Shown here in pieces: positions 35,117 through 43,440 of a stretch of 64,000 nt of DNA. The notes beneath the pieces are model-generated. The model was not told where the DNA came from, ran no database searches, and worked only from the letters and a program-made list of their open reading frames with translations. Position 1 is the stretch's first letter. Each line of letters opens with the position of its first letter. This DNA is from JBPRGH01 sp051418055. GTDB lineage: Bacteria; Bacteroidota; Bacteroidia; Cytophagales; Cyclobacteriaceae. The stretch covers positions 61,766 to 125,765 of the forward strand of contig JBPRGH010000002.1 in the NCBI GenBank assembly GCA_051418055.1, given 5' to 3'. The position numbers and the translations under genes are program-made.

Positions 35117-36871
35117 TTATTTTTGCTTCACCACCTCCAGGTCGTCATAAAATCTTCCTTTAGGATCCCCATTTTCTAATTTCAATACACCTCTGGGGCA
35201 TACGGAAGCACAAACACCACACCCTACACAAGAGGAGCGTACAATATTTTGTTGCCGCTGTGCATACCATCTTACGTCAATGCCCATTTCGCAATAAGTG
35301 GAGCAGTTGCCGCAGCTGATACATTGTCCTCCATTTGTGGTTATCCTGAACCGTGATTTAAATCGCTGCACGAGCCCAATATAGGCGGCAAGCGGGCACC
35401 CAAAGCGGCACCATACCCTGTTTCCCATAAAAGGATAAAAACCCACTCCCACGACACCTGCAAATGCAGCGCCAATAAAGAAGCCATACCATTCGCGAAG
35501 AGCATAGGTATCAACAAAAATAAACCAGCTGCTTCCGGAGAAATAGGTATAAAGAACCCCAACGGTCATTACTACGGCAAAAACTAATACACCATGGACC
35601 ATCCAGCGTTCAATTTGCCAGGCTTTTAAAGATTTGTCAGATAGCTGGCGGTATGGATCACCCAGCGTTTCGGCGAGTCCTCCGCAGCCACATACCCAGC
35701 TGCAGTACCATCGCTTCCCATAGAAATAGGAAAGGATAGGGACACCAAGAAAGATCAATAGAAGGCCCCATGAAAACATGCTAATTCCTATAATTCCTGC
35801 ACCCATAAAGTTGTTGATATTATATTCATAGAAAAATGAATAATTAAGGGGCCAGATATTTTTCAGGTCAACGCTGGGATAATTGAGCCGGATCAGGATT
35901 TCGGGAATAAGAAAAGCAAAACATAGCTGAAAGAACATCACTGAGGCAGTACGGATCTTATGATAGTTACTATGGCGGTATTTTATAAGCATCCGAATTC
36001 CCATTACAAGAATTGCCAAGGTATAAAGCAGTCCGTAAAAGAACCACTGACTTGCAGGATAGCCGCTAATGGCTTTACTGATGGGATCAACAAGGATCAT
36101 CCAGGAGGTCATATACTCCGGAAACCAATAAAGCACTATATAAAAGGCTATTAAAAGAAAGCCGATAATATAACCTATCCAGCCTCTTCCGGTATTTTTG
36201 CTGTGGAAAATATTATTATTTTTTATTCCCGGTAGATGGCGTAATTTGGGCAGGATATATAATAACCCTCCGAAGGTTCCTAATCCTATAGTAAGGAGAA
36301 GGAAGAGCAGGGTATGTTTTGATACTGGACCGAAGCTGGACTGTCGGGTTAATGCCAGCTGAAGTGCCTCTATTTTCTCTTCATTATATCCTATATTTTT
36401 TGCCAGGTCTTTATTGATATCTGCCGCAGATTTTTCCAGCTGCTGCCTTAGCTCTTCTTTTGAAGAAAATTCTTTTCCTTTGAGCCAAGAAGTATAATCC
36501 TGTAATTGTTTTGTCTTTATACTATCAAGATCGAGGTTAGCGATAACAGAATTATCATATCCTTTAGCCGGATTTTGGGCATTGACAATTCTGTCAACTT
36601 CCTCATCGGTTATTTTATATTTATCAATAATGATTTCATTCTGTTCTTTATATTCTCGCTCCAGCGCCTGAAGAAAATTATGGTTAAAATGATAGGTTCT
36701 GCCTTTTATTTCCTTCAATACCTGCTTTGAAGCTTCTCTTTCTCCCTCCTGACCAATAGCTGCCTCTATAGAATCATCATTAAGCTGATATTTTTCTATA
36801 AATAATGTAGCAATCAGTAATGCTGCAGAGGCAATAAAAAGCGCTAGTCCGGTTTTCTGAATTCCATTCAT
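35117..36871 (-). CDS. Membrane polyferredoxin (NosR/NapH/CcoG-like 4Fe-4S protein)
   Basis: The protein has 584 residues. It has an N-terminal helix, a soluble domain of about 160 residues, then at least five further helices. The cysteine motifs WYCSWVCGCGG and WCRFGCP sit at helix ends, as in NosR/NapH. Two 4Fe-4S ferredoxin sites follow: CISCGNCSTYCEMG and CVGCGVCASVCPRG. Such proteins carry electrons between the quinone pool and periplasmic or cytoplasmic partners. The start overlaps the FAD oxidoreductase stop by four bases, so the two are translationally coupled. A decayed copy of its last codons lies at 32779. Confidence 0.88.
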   Translation of the reverse strand: MNGIQKTGLALFIASAALLIATLFIEKYQLNDDSIEAAIGQEGEREASKQVLKEIKGRTYHFNHNFLQALEREYKEQNEIIIDKYKITDEEVDRIVNAQNPAKGYDNSVIANLDLDSIKTKQLQDYTSWLKGKEFSSKEELRQQLEKSAADINKDLAKNIGYNEEKIEALQLALTRQSSFGPVSKHTLLFLLLTIGLGTFGGLLYILPKLRHLPGIKNNNIFHSKNTGRGWIGYIIGFLLIAFYIVLYWFPEYMTSWMILVDPISKAISGYPASQWFFYGLLYTLAILVMGIRMLIKYRHSNYHKIRTASVMFFQLCFAFLIPEILIRLNYPSVDLKNIWPLNYSFFYEYNINNFMGAGIIGISMFSWGLLLIFLGVPILSYFYGKRWYCSWVCGCGGLAETLGDPYRQLSDKSLKAWQIERWMVHGVLVFAVVMTVGVLYTYFSGSSWFIFVDTYALREWYGFFIGAAFAGVVGVGFYPFMGNRVWCRFGCPLAAYIGLVQRFKSRFRITTNGGQCISCGNCSTYCEMGIDVRWYAQRQQNIVRSSCVGCGVCASVCPRGVLKLENGDPKGRFYDDLEVVKQK

Positions 36872-38208
36872 ATTGAAAATATACCTAATACTTTTTTTCT
36901 TTTCTTTTTCCGGTGCTCCTGTTTAAATTCTGGAAATACTTTGGCAAATTCAGAACGAATATCTTTTTCATACTTACGACGAAATTCGGGATCAAAATTT
37001 ACTTTTTCCAGATTTTCCAATACTTCAAAAATGGTAACTTCAGAATCAATCCACCTGTCACATATTTCATGTCTGAAGCGTAAACCCATCAGGTTAAAAC
37101 CTCGCACTGCCTTTGTATTTTTGTCAAATACAAGGCGCAATGCTTTTTTATCTTTTTGATTTTCCCAATAAAATGCATCTAGATCTTCGTTAGCACTGAC
37201 AGGGACATTACCATATACCTGGTACTCTATATCAAAGAATTTCGCCGAATTGAAAAATACACCCGGTTTATATACTTTCTCTTTACCACAAATTGTATGA
37301 GCAACAGTCTCTCCCTGTATCCTGCCCGTATACCAAATCTGCTCTATATTCTTTCTTCCATCAGGAGGAGTTAAATGTTGTGCACAATCACCGACAGCAT
37401 AGACATCGGAAATATTGGTTTGAAGATATTCATTAACTAAAATACCTTTCTCTGTTTTAATCCCACTTCCTTCTAAAAAACTGATTTGCGGTCTTACACC
37501 TACTGTAAGTCCTACAAACTGGCATGGAATCTCTAAGCCATTAGTCGTGGTAACGGATCTTACCCTTCCTTTCTCATCTGCCAGTATTTCTTTAAGCTCC
37601 GTTTCCAGCTTTAAGTCAACATGATGCTCCAGCATATGCCGGTTTACCATTTCAGATTCCTCTTTAGGCAGAACCATATTCCAGAAACTTTTTTCCCGTA
37701 CCAGGAAGGTAACTTTTATATTTCTGCTAAGCAGCATTTCTGCTAGCTCTATTCCAATTAATCCTCCACCAACTATTACACCTCTTTCTATACTTTTTGT
37801 ATGTGTTTCAATATTCTCCAGGTCCTGCAGGCTTACCATTCCGGAAACTCCCTTTAAATCTTCACCGGGCCAGCCAAATTTATTGGGAACACTGCCTGAA
37901 GCAATTATTAAGGTTTCATATTTTACAGGGTTTCCCTTCTTGAGTTGCAATTCCTTTGATTCTGTGTTTACTTTTTCAACATGATCAAAGATCAGTTCTA
38001 TCCTGTTTTTTTTCCAGAACCAATCTTCATAGGGTTTGGTATGTTCATATTTCATATGGCCCATGTAGATATACATAAGAGCTGTTCTTGACCAGAAATG
38101 CTCCGACTCTGCAGAGATAACTGTAATTTTATAATCACTTAGCTTCCGAATGTATCTTGCTGCTGTAATGCCTGCAATGCCGTTTCCAATAATGGCTACA
38201 TGTTTCAT
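36868..38208 (-). CDS. NAD(P)H/FAD-dependent oxidoreductase (nitrite- or rubredoxin-reductase-like)
   Basis: The protein has 446 residues with two dinucleotide-binding motifs: GNGIAGITAARYI near the N-terminus (FAD) and GVIVGGGLIGIELAEMLL (about 144-161, NAD(P)). The VYAVGDCAQH motif closes the FAD site. The fold matches the FAD/NAD(P) domain of NirB and of rubredoxin or ferredoxin reductases. It has no siroheme or iron-sulfur domain. It heads an operon with the membrane polyferredoxin and probably feeds it electrons from NAD(P)H; the final acceptor is unknown. Its promoter region contains a TGTCA-N6-TGACA palindrome. Confidence 0.85.
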   Translation of the reverse strand: MKHVAIIGNGIAGITAARYIRKLSDYKITVISAESEHFWSRTALMYIYMGHMKYEHTKPYEDWFWKKNRIELIFDHVEKVNTESKELQLKKGNPVKYETLIIASGSVPNKFGWPGEDLKGVSGMVSLQDLENIETHTKSIERGVIVGGGLIGIELAEMLLSRNIKVTFLVREKSFWNMVLPKEESEMVNRHMLEHHVDLKLETELKEILADEKGRVRSVTTTNGLEIPCQFVGLTVGVRPQISFLEGSGIKTEKGILVNEYLQTNISDVYAVGDCAQHLTPPDGRKNIEQIWYTGRIQGETVAHTICGKEKVYKPGVFFNSAKFFDIEYQVYGNVPVSANEDLDAFYWENQKDKKALRLVFDKNTKAVRGFNLMGLRFRHEICDRWIDSEVTIFEVLENLEKVNFDPEFRRKYEKDIRSEFAKVFPEFKQEHRKKKRKKVLGIFSI

Positions 38209-38267
38209 AAAATGTGAACGAGTAGGAACTGTAGATGTAAAAATGATTGATTCTAATTTAGCACTAA

Positions 38268-38283
38268 TGTCAGTCCTATGACA
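38268..38283. promoter_or_regulatory. Operator-like palindrome 1 (TGTCA-N6-TGACA)
   Basis: TGTCA GTCCTA TGACA. Its centre is about 67 bases upstream of the FAD oxidoreductase start (minus strand). The 5-6-5 geometry is that of Crp/Fnr-family sites. The same half-sites recur 70 bases away. Confidence 0.6.
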
Positions 38284-38337
38284 GGATAGCTATTTTTATT
38301 TTCAATTTTAATGTCCTGGTTAATTAAATAATTGAGG

Positions 38338-38355
38338 TTGTCAAAAGCCTGACAA
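38338..38355. promoter_or_regulatory. Operator-like palindrome 2 (TTGTCA-N6-TGACAA)
   Basis: TTGTCA AAAGCC TGACAA, with 6-bp arms. Its centre is about 64 bases upstream of the DUF547 start (plus strand), mirroring palindrome 1 on the other side of the divergent region. Confidence 0.65.
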
Positions 38356-38410
38356 ATCAAGTTTATTAAAGCTCCGTTATTTATCTCAAACATTTAAATT
38401 TTTTATTACC

Positions 38411-39130
38411 ATGAGAAAAATATTATTTCTAATAAGCTTTTTATTTTTTGCATCTTCGGTACATGCAAATGGAGAGCTGGACAAATTTTTTAATGATGCG
38501 AATAGTTTTTTAGTAAAATATGTGGAGGATGGACGTGTAGCTTATGAGAAAATAAACCAGAATATCAATCATATCCAGCAACTGTATGATGAGATTGGCT
38601 CTATTAATTTATCAGACGCCTCAGAACCTGAGAGGAAGGCTTTTTATATGAATGCCTATAACCTTATTGTTATTTATCAGGTTGCTAAATTTTATCCTTT
38701 AAAATCACCTATGGATCAAAGTGGGTTTTTTGATAAAGTAAAGCATAAAGTGGCAGGGGAGCCGATGACATTAAATTACCTGGAGATCAAAAAAATAATA
38801 CTTCCATATAAAGATGCCAGAGTACATTTTGGTTTAGCCTGTGCTGCAATAAGCTGCCCTCCATTAAGTGAGAAGGCTTTTAAACCTGCTACAGTTGATC
38901 AGCAGCTTGAGATCCTTACAAAAACAGCTTTAAATGATAATAATTTTATAAAGGTAGATCCGTCAAATAAAAAGGTAGCTATTTCAAAGATATTTCAATG
39001 GTATAATAAGGATTTTACAGCTGAAGGTAGATCTATAATGGACTATATTAATAAATATCGCGCTCAAAAAGTACCTTCATCATATGAGGTCGTGTATTAT
39101 GAATATAACTGGGCACTAAACGAAGGGTAA
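38411..39130 (+). CDS. DUF547 domain periplasmic protein
   Basis: The protein has 239 residues with a signal peptide ending SVHA (about residue 19). The DUF547 core is visible in RKAFYMNAYNLIVIYQV, LNYLEIKKIILPY, and RVHFGLACAAISCPPL. The last is a conserved, cysteine-containing stretch (Cys139 and Cys144 approximately). Function is unknown, though the fold is thought to relate to a papain/transglutaminase-like group. It is divergent from the polyferredoxin operon and shares its control region, so the products may act in the same redox response. Confidence 0.85.
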   Translation: MRKILFLISFLFFASSVHANGELDKFFNDANSFLVKYVEDGRVAYEKINQNINHIQQLYDEIGSINLSDASEPERKAFYMNAYNLIVIYQVAKFYPLKSPMDQSGFFDKVKHKVAGEPMTLNYLEIKKIILPYKDARVHFGLACAAISCPPLSEKAFKPATVDQQLEILTKTALNDNNFIKVDPSNKKVAISKIFQWYNKDFTAEGRSIMDYINKYRAQKVPSSYEVVYYEYNWALNEG

Positions 39131-39138
39131 GGATTTTG

Positions 39139-40794
39139 TTAGCTTACCTTCATCAGGTTTTTGGCGTTTTCAATAGCTACTGGTGCAGGATTATCACCAC
39201 CGATCATCCGTGCTATCTCATAAATACGCTCTTCTTTAGTCAGCTCTTTTATTCTGCTCGTTGTGGTTAGCCCCTCGTCATCTTTAAATACAAAATACTG
39301 AGTATTTGCCCGTGCGGCAACCTGTGGAGAATGGCTGATCACAACAATCTGGTGGTTTGATGACATCTCCTTCATCATTTCGGCTAGTTTTAAGGCTATT
39401 TCACCGCTAACACCAGTATCTATCTCATCAAAAACAACTGTTGGTAAGGCTGTTTTCTGGGCCAGGATATACTTTATACAGAAAATCAGCCTTGAAAATT
39501 CACCACCGGAAGCTATTTTATGAATTGCCTGTGGAGAAATTCCTTTATTGGCGCTAAATAGTATATTAACCTTATCCTTTCCATGCAGGGTAGGAGATTC
39601 ATCTTCATGCTCAATAACAATACGTGCATTTGGCATTCCCAGCTGGGAAAGTAGCTTTTGAAGATTCTTGCTTAATTCTTCAAAAACAGCTTTTCTGCTA
39701 TGGGATAATTCTTCAGCTGATTGATCCATCTGGATACGCGCATCATCCATGGCTGCTTTTATTTTATCTGTTTCTTCATCTAATGAATCAGTGGTGCTTA
39801 CTTTCTGTGCCAGGTCTTCTTCAATTTTTTGCAGCTCCCCAACCGATAGTACACCATGTTTCTTTTGAAGTTGATAAATTTTGCTCAACTGGGATTTTAT
39901 AAGCTCTGCCTGCGCGGGATCAAACTCTACCAACTCCTGCTGTTGTTGAATTTCTTTTGAAGCATCTTCCAGCTCCAGATAAGCACTTTCCAAACGATCG
40001 TACAGTTCCCGATATTTCTCACTGAATTTTACTGCTTGCTGGAGTTGTGCCCTTGCTTCATTTATGGAATTTAAGCCTGCGAATTCACCTTCAGACAATA
40101 TATTGGAAGCCTGAAAAAGTGATGATTTTATCTCTTCCGCATTCTCAAGGGTTGATAACTCATTCTCCAGTTCTTCCTGGTTCACGTCTGCAAGTGCAGC
40201 TTCTTCAAGTTCCTGAAGTAAAAATCGGTTATAATCTGCTTCTTGTTTTAATTTATCGGCTGTAGAAATTAAATGCTGGTAAGCTTTTTCATTTTTTATA
40301 AACTCACGGTAATCCTGCTGATACTGCTCTAACAGAAGCTTATTACCTGCGTATATGTCAATAAGGTTCAGCTGATAAAGGCCTTTTCCCAATTCAAGGT
40401 TTTCATGCTGCGAATGCACGTCCATCAGCTTTTGACCAAGACGTGTCAATACATCGAGAGTAACAGGGGAATCATTAATAAATGCCCGCGATTTACCTAA
40501 AGGATTTATTTCCCTGCGGATGATGGTATTAACATCATACTCAAGGTCCTCTTCCTGAAAAAATGGTTGAAGATTGTATTCAGTTATTTTAAATTCACCT
40601 TCAACAGTGCATTTTTCTTCCTCATTAAGCAATACCTTTGTTTCGGCACGATTTCCCAGCAGGAGCCCAACAGCGCCCAGCATAATAGATTTTCCGGCAC
40701 CTGTTTCCCCCGTTATCACATTAAGATCATTAGCAGGAAATATTTCCAGCTCTTCAATCAGTGCGTAATTTTTAATGAGGAGGTGTTTTAGCAT
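39139..40794 (-). CDS. recN: DNA repair protein RecN
   Basis: The protein has 551 residues, the normal RecN length. It is an SMC-like ATPase with Walker A TGETGAGKSIMLGA (about 29-42), two coiled-coil arms in the middle, signature SGGEFSRLIF, and Walker B PTVVFDEIDTGVSG. It acts in double-strand break repair. It ends the bamD-rpoZ-coaBC-porD run, starting immediately after the small Sm-like gene. Confidence 0.96.
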   Translation of the reverse strand: MLKHLLIKNYALIEELEIFPANDLNVITGETGAGKSIMLGAVGLLLGNRAETKVLLNEEEKCTVEGEFKITEYNLQPFFQEEDLEYDVNTIIRREINPLGKSRAFINDSPVTLDVLTRLGQKLMDVHSQHENLELGKGLYQLNLIDIYAGNKLLLEQYQQDYREFIKNEKAYQHLISTADKLKQEADYNRFLLQELEEAALADVNQEELENELSTLENAEEIKSSLFQASNILSEGEFAGLNSINEARAQLQQAVKFSEKYRELYDRLESAYLELEDASKEIQQQQELVEFDPAQAELIKSQLSKIYQLQKKHGVLSVGELQKIEEDLAQKVSTTDSLDEETDKIKAAMDDARIQMDQSAEELSHSRKAVFEELSKNLQKLLSQLGMPNARIVIEHEDESPTLHGKDKVNILFSANKGISPQAIHKIASGGEFSRLIFCIKYILAQKTALPTVVFDEIDTGVSGEIALKLAEMMKEMSSNHQIVVISHSPQVAARANTQYFVFKDDEGLTTTSRIKELTKEERIYEIARMIGGDNPAPVAIENAKNLMKVS

Positions 40795-41013
40795 TTAATA
40801 ATCGTAGATAATTTCTGCTATTTGATCGATGGCCATTTTTTGGCTTTTCAGTCTCATGTTCTTGTACATTAGAGTACTGTCTTCAAATTTATTTAATAAG
40901 ACGTAAAAAACGCGGCCATCTTTGGTAACAATATTAATCTTTTTCCCGATCAATTGGGGAAGTGCCTGCTGAATAGCTTCTATTGTTTTATATCTGCTTA
41001 GCCTTTTTGACAT
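40795..41013 (-). CDS. Small Sm-like (LSM-fold-like) protein of unknown function
   Basis: The protein has 72 residues from the ATG at 41013; a GTG two codons earlier would overlap porD. The pattern ALPQLIGKKINIVTKDGRVF, then VLLNKFEDSTLMYKN and IAEIIYDY, resembles an Sm1/Sm2 motif (G-K-x-V-x-V-x-x-x-D-G-R, then a hydrophobic-F-D-x-x strand). I do not know a named family. It fits between porD and recN with gaps of two bases or none, so it is co-translated with them. An RNA- or protein-binding role is inference only. Confidence 0.65.
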   Translation of the reverse strand: MSKRLSRYKTIEAIQQALPQLIGKKINIVTKDGRVFYVLLNKFEDSTLMYKNMRLKSQKMAIDQIAEIIYDY

Positions 41014-41015
41014 TA

Positions 41016-41927
41016 TCACTGGTTAATGATCTGGTCGTACCGCTGCTTTCGGGTAGGGTCCATATTGATCAGGTATTCATAAGCCTGTTTTCTTAATGGC
41101 AGATCACCTTCGGAAAAAAGATTTATGAATTCATTGGATTTTGCATCCAAAAGTGCAATTATAAGTATCGAATTGGGTTGAATTTTTTGCACTTCGTACA
41201 TTTCCTTAATCAGATCAAAAGCCTTGGTCCTGCTTTCCTCAGGTTTATCATAAAAATTATCCAACCCATGTCGGTGATAGGTATAAAAAGCTCGGCGTAC
41301 TTCCTGCATCTGCTGATTATTAATATTTTCTATCAACCAATATCGATTCCGGTTACTATTCATAGGCCCCCATCCGGAATGATTTGACTGCTGTGCATTG
41401 TTTACAACATTTAGCGCCTTTGCAAAATAAAGATTACCACCTAGCTCACCAAAACTATCATAATCCATCCCAAGTAAAATATAAGCATAAAAAGCAAGCA
41501 TGGATGTAAGATTGCTGAAAAAGCTATTGTCGTTATATTCAAGAGGTTGTCCTTCAACATAATTAAAACTCCAGTCACGATCAGCAAAATTTAGCAGGAT
41601 GCTCTCATAGGTAGCATTATAAACAGGTCTGGCAGATTGTATTTGAACAGATGCATTATAATTGGTAAACTCCGAATCCTGGTTTAATGTAATGAGTATA
41701 TTACATTTTATTCTTTCAATACTTTCAAAATTATCATCTGACCATTGACGGCTATTTAGAAACTGCTCAAAAGCATTCTCCATCTCCCGAAATATGGCCT
41801 GATCGGTAATTTTTGTAGCATCACCATTTATAACTACACTGCAATTCAGCTCCTGGCTTTTTACAGCAAAAGCAGATAGAAGGAGTATAGTGAGTAATAT
41901 GTTATGGAAGAATTTTAACAATTGCAT
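41016..41927 (-). CDS. porD: Type IX secretion system protein PorD (DUF4835)
   Basis: The protein has 303 residues from the ATG at 41927 (MQLLKFFHNILLT), which gives a signal peptide cut after VKSQ; the frame is open six codons further. The segments FRDMENAF-type (AIFREMENAFEQFLNSRQWS), NTLT-like LTSMLAFYAYILLGMDYDSF, and RAFYTYHRHGLDNFYDKPEE fit DUF4835/PorD, an outer-membrane-associated T9SS component. Gene order coaBC-porD-recN is typical of the phylum. It overlaps coaBC by 26 bases. Confidence 0.88.
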   Translation of the reverse strand: MQLLKFFHNILLTILLLSAFAVKSQELNCSVVINGDATKITDQAIFREMENAFEQFLNSRQWSDDNFESIERIKCNILITLNQDSEFTNYNASVQIQSARPVYNATYESILLNFADRDWSFNYVEGQPLEYNDNSFFSNLTSMLAFYAYILLGMDYDSFGELGGNLYFAKALNVVNNAQQSNHSGWGPMNSNRNRYWLIENINNQQMQEVRRAFYTYHRHGLDNFYDKPEESRTKAFDLIKEMYEVQKIQPNSILIIALLDAKSNEFINLFSEGDLPLRKQAYEYLINMDPTRKQRYDQIINQ

Positions 41928-43101
41928 TGATAATATCGTAAGCAACTTTCCTTTTATCCTTTAACTCAAATTGCTCAATATTATTTTGTTTATCAATAAT
42001 AGAAATTTTATTTGTCTCATGACCAAAACCCGCACCTTCATCCTTAAGTGAATTTAAAACAATTAGGTCCAGATTTTTTTTCTGTAGTTTCGCTTTGGCA
42101 TTTTCCAGCTCATTTTCAGTTTCTAATGCAAAGCCAATATTTATTTGGCCATTTTTCTTTAGTACCCCCAGGTTATGAGCAATATCAGGGGTTTTCTTAA
42201 GTTTTATTGTCAGGTTAGCTTCCGTCTTTTTAATTTTTTCTTTTGCTATTGCTTCAGGCGTATAATCTGCTACGGCAGCAGCGAGAATAGCGATTTCTGC
42301 CTGAGGATAATATGATGTGGCTTTATCATTCATCTCTTCAGCAGAGTGAACTTTTACAACATCAATATTCTTATGCTCTGCAACACAAGCTGTTGGCCCG
42401 CTGATCAGAATGATCTTAGCTCCACGACCAGCCATTTCCTCGGCAAGAGCATATCCCATTTTTCCTGACGAATGATTGCTGATATATCGCACAGGGTCTA
42501 TAGCTTCAACTGTTGGTCCGGCTGTAATTAATACTGTTTTGTCTTTTAATTCTGCCGAATCGGATAAATACCTGCTAATGGATTCGAATATTTCTTCAGG
42601 CTCAGCCATGCGCCCGGTGCCTGTAAGACCGCTGGCAAGCTCACCATAATTAGCTTCAATTACCTGCACCCCATCTTTCTTAAGCTGTTTCAGGTTTCGC
42701 AAAGTGCTTTTATGCTGATACATATCAAGGTCCATTGCTGGTGCCACCACTACCGGACATCGTGCAGATAGATAAACAGCTGTTAATAAATTATCACACA
42801 ATCCGGTCGCCATTTTAGTAAGTGTGTTGGCACTCGCCGGCGCGATAACAATCAGATCGGCCCAGAGGCCAATTTCCACATGATTATTCCATTCGCCCTG
42901 ATTATTTTTGACGAATGACAGCTGTACCGGATTTTTTGAGAGTGTAGAAAGAGTAAGAGGGGTAATGAATTCAGTAGCCGAATTTGTCATAACCACTCTT
43001 ACTTTTGCTCCTTCTTTTACTAAAAGTCGTACAAGATGGGCAGATTTATATGCTGCTATGCTGCCGCAGATACCAACAACAATATTTTTTCCCTGCAGCA
43101 T
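41902..43101 (-). CDS. coaBC: Bifunctional phosphopantothenoylcysteine decarboxylase / phosphopantothenate--cysteine ligase
   Basis: The protein has 399 residues. The CoaC flavoprotein half starts GICGSIAAYKSAHLVRLL and has the catalytic histidine in NNHVEIGLWAD and the substrate clamp TGLCDNLLTA. The CoaB half begins near VLITAGPTVEAIDPVRYISN and has SSGKMGYALAEE. It makes 4'-phosphopantetheine on the way to coenzyme A. It follows rpoZ by seven bases. Confidence 0.96.
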   Translation of the reverse strand: MLQGKNIVVGICGSIAAYKSAHLVRLLVKEGAKVRVVMTNSATEFITPLTLSTLSKNPVQLSFVKNNQGEWNNHVEIGLWADLIVIAPASANTLTKMATGLCDNLLTAVYLSARCPVVVAPAMDLDMYQHKSTLRNLKQLKKDGVQVIEANYGELASGLTGTGRMAEPEEIFESISRYLSDSAELKDKTVLITAGPTVEAIDPVRYISNHSSGKMGYALAEEMAGRGAKIILISGPTACVAEHKNIDVVKVHSAEEMNDKATSYYPQAEIAILAAAVADYTPEAIAKEKIKKTEANLTIKLKKTPDIAHNLGVLKKNGQINIGFALETENELENAKAKLQKKNLDLIVLNSLKDEGAGFGHETNKISIIDKQNNIEQFELKDKRKVAYDIINAIVKILP

Positions 43102-43108
43102 ACTTTTA

Positions 43109-43432
43109 TTATATTAGTTCCGAAGGTTGCTCTCCTTCTTCTCGAGAGCGGAAAGAAACTTTTCCTTCAATATATTCTTCAGTAGCAGTGCTGGTAGGTT
43201 TCGGCAGACGCTCATAATAGCGAGAGATCTCAATCTGCTCACGGTTTTCAAAAACTTCTTCCAGATTATCTACCGTTGAGGCAAATTCCGCAAGTTTATT
43301 ATTTAACTCTTCCTTAATATTTACAGATATCTGACGTGCTCTTTTACCTATAATAGCTACTGCCTCATATATATTACCAGTAGTGCCCACTAAATCATCA
43401 AAATTTCTTGTTACTAATGATGCCTTTGCCAT
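43109..43432 (-). CDS. rpoZ: RNA polymerase omega subunit, Bacteroidota type
   Basis: The protein has 107 residues. NIYEAVAIIGKRARQISVNI is the omega core helix pair (the Y-E-x-x-x-x-I-x-x-R-A-R-Q-I pattern). The flanking C-terminal tail is acidic. It supports assembly of the RNA polymerase beta' subunit. It is placed eight bases after bamD and seven before coaBC, the usual order in this group. Confidence 0.9.
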   Translation of the reverse strand: MAKASLVTRNFDDLVGTTGNIYEAVAIIGKRARQISVNIKEELNNKLAEFASTVDNLEEVFENREQIEISRYYERLPKPTSTATEEYIEGKVSFRSREEGEQPSELI

Positions 43433-43440
43433 ATAATTAT

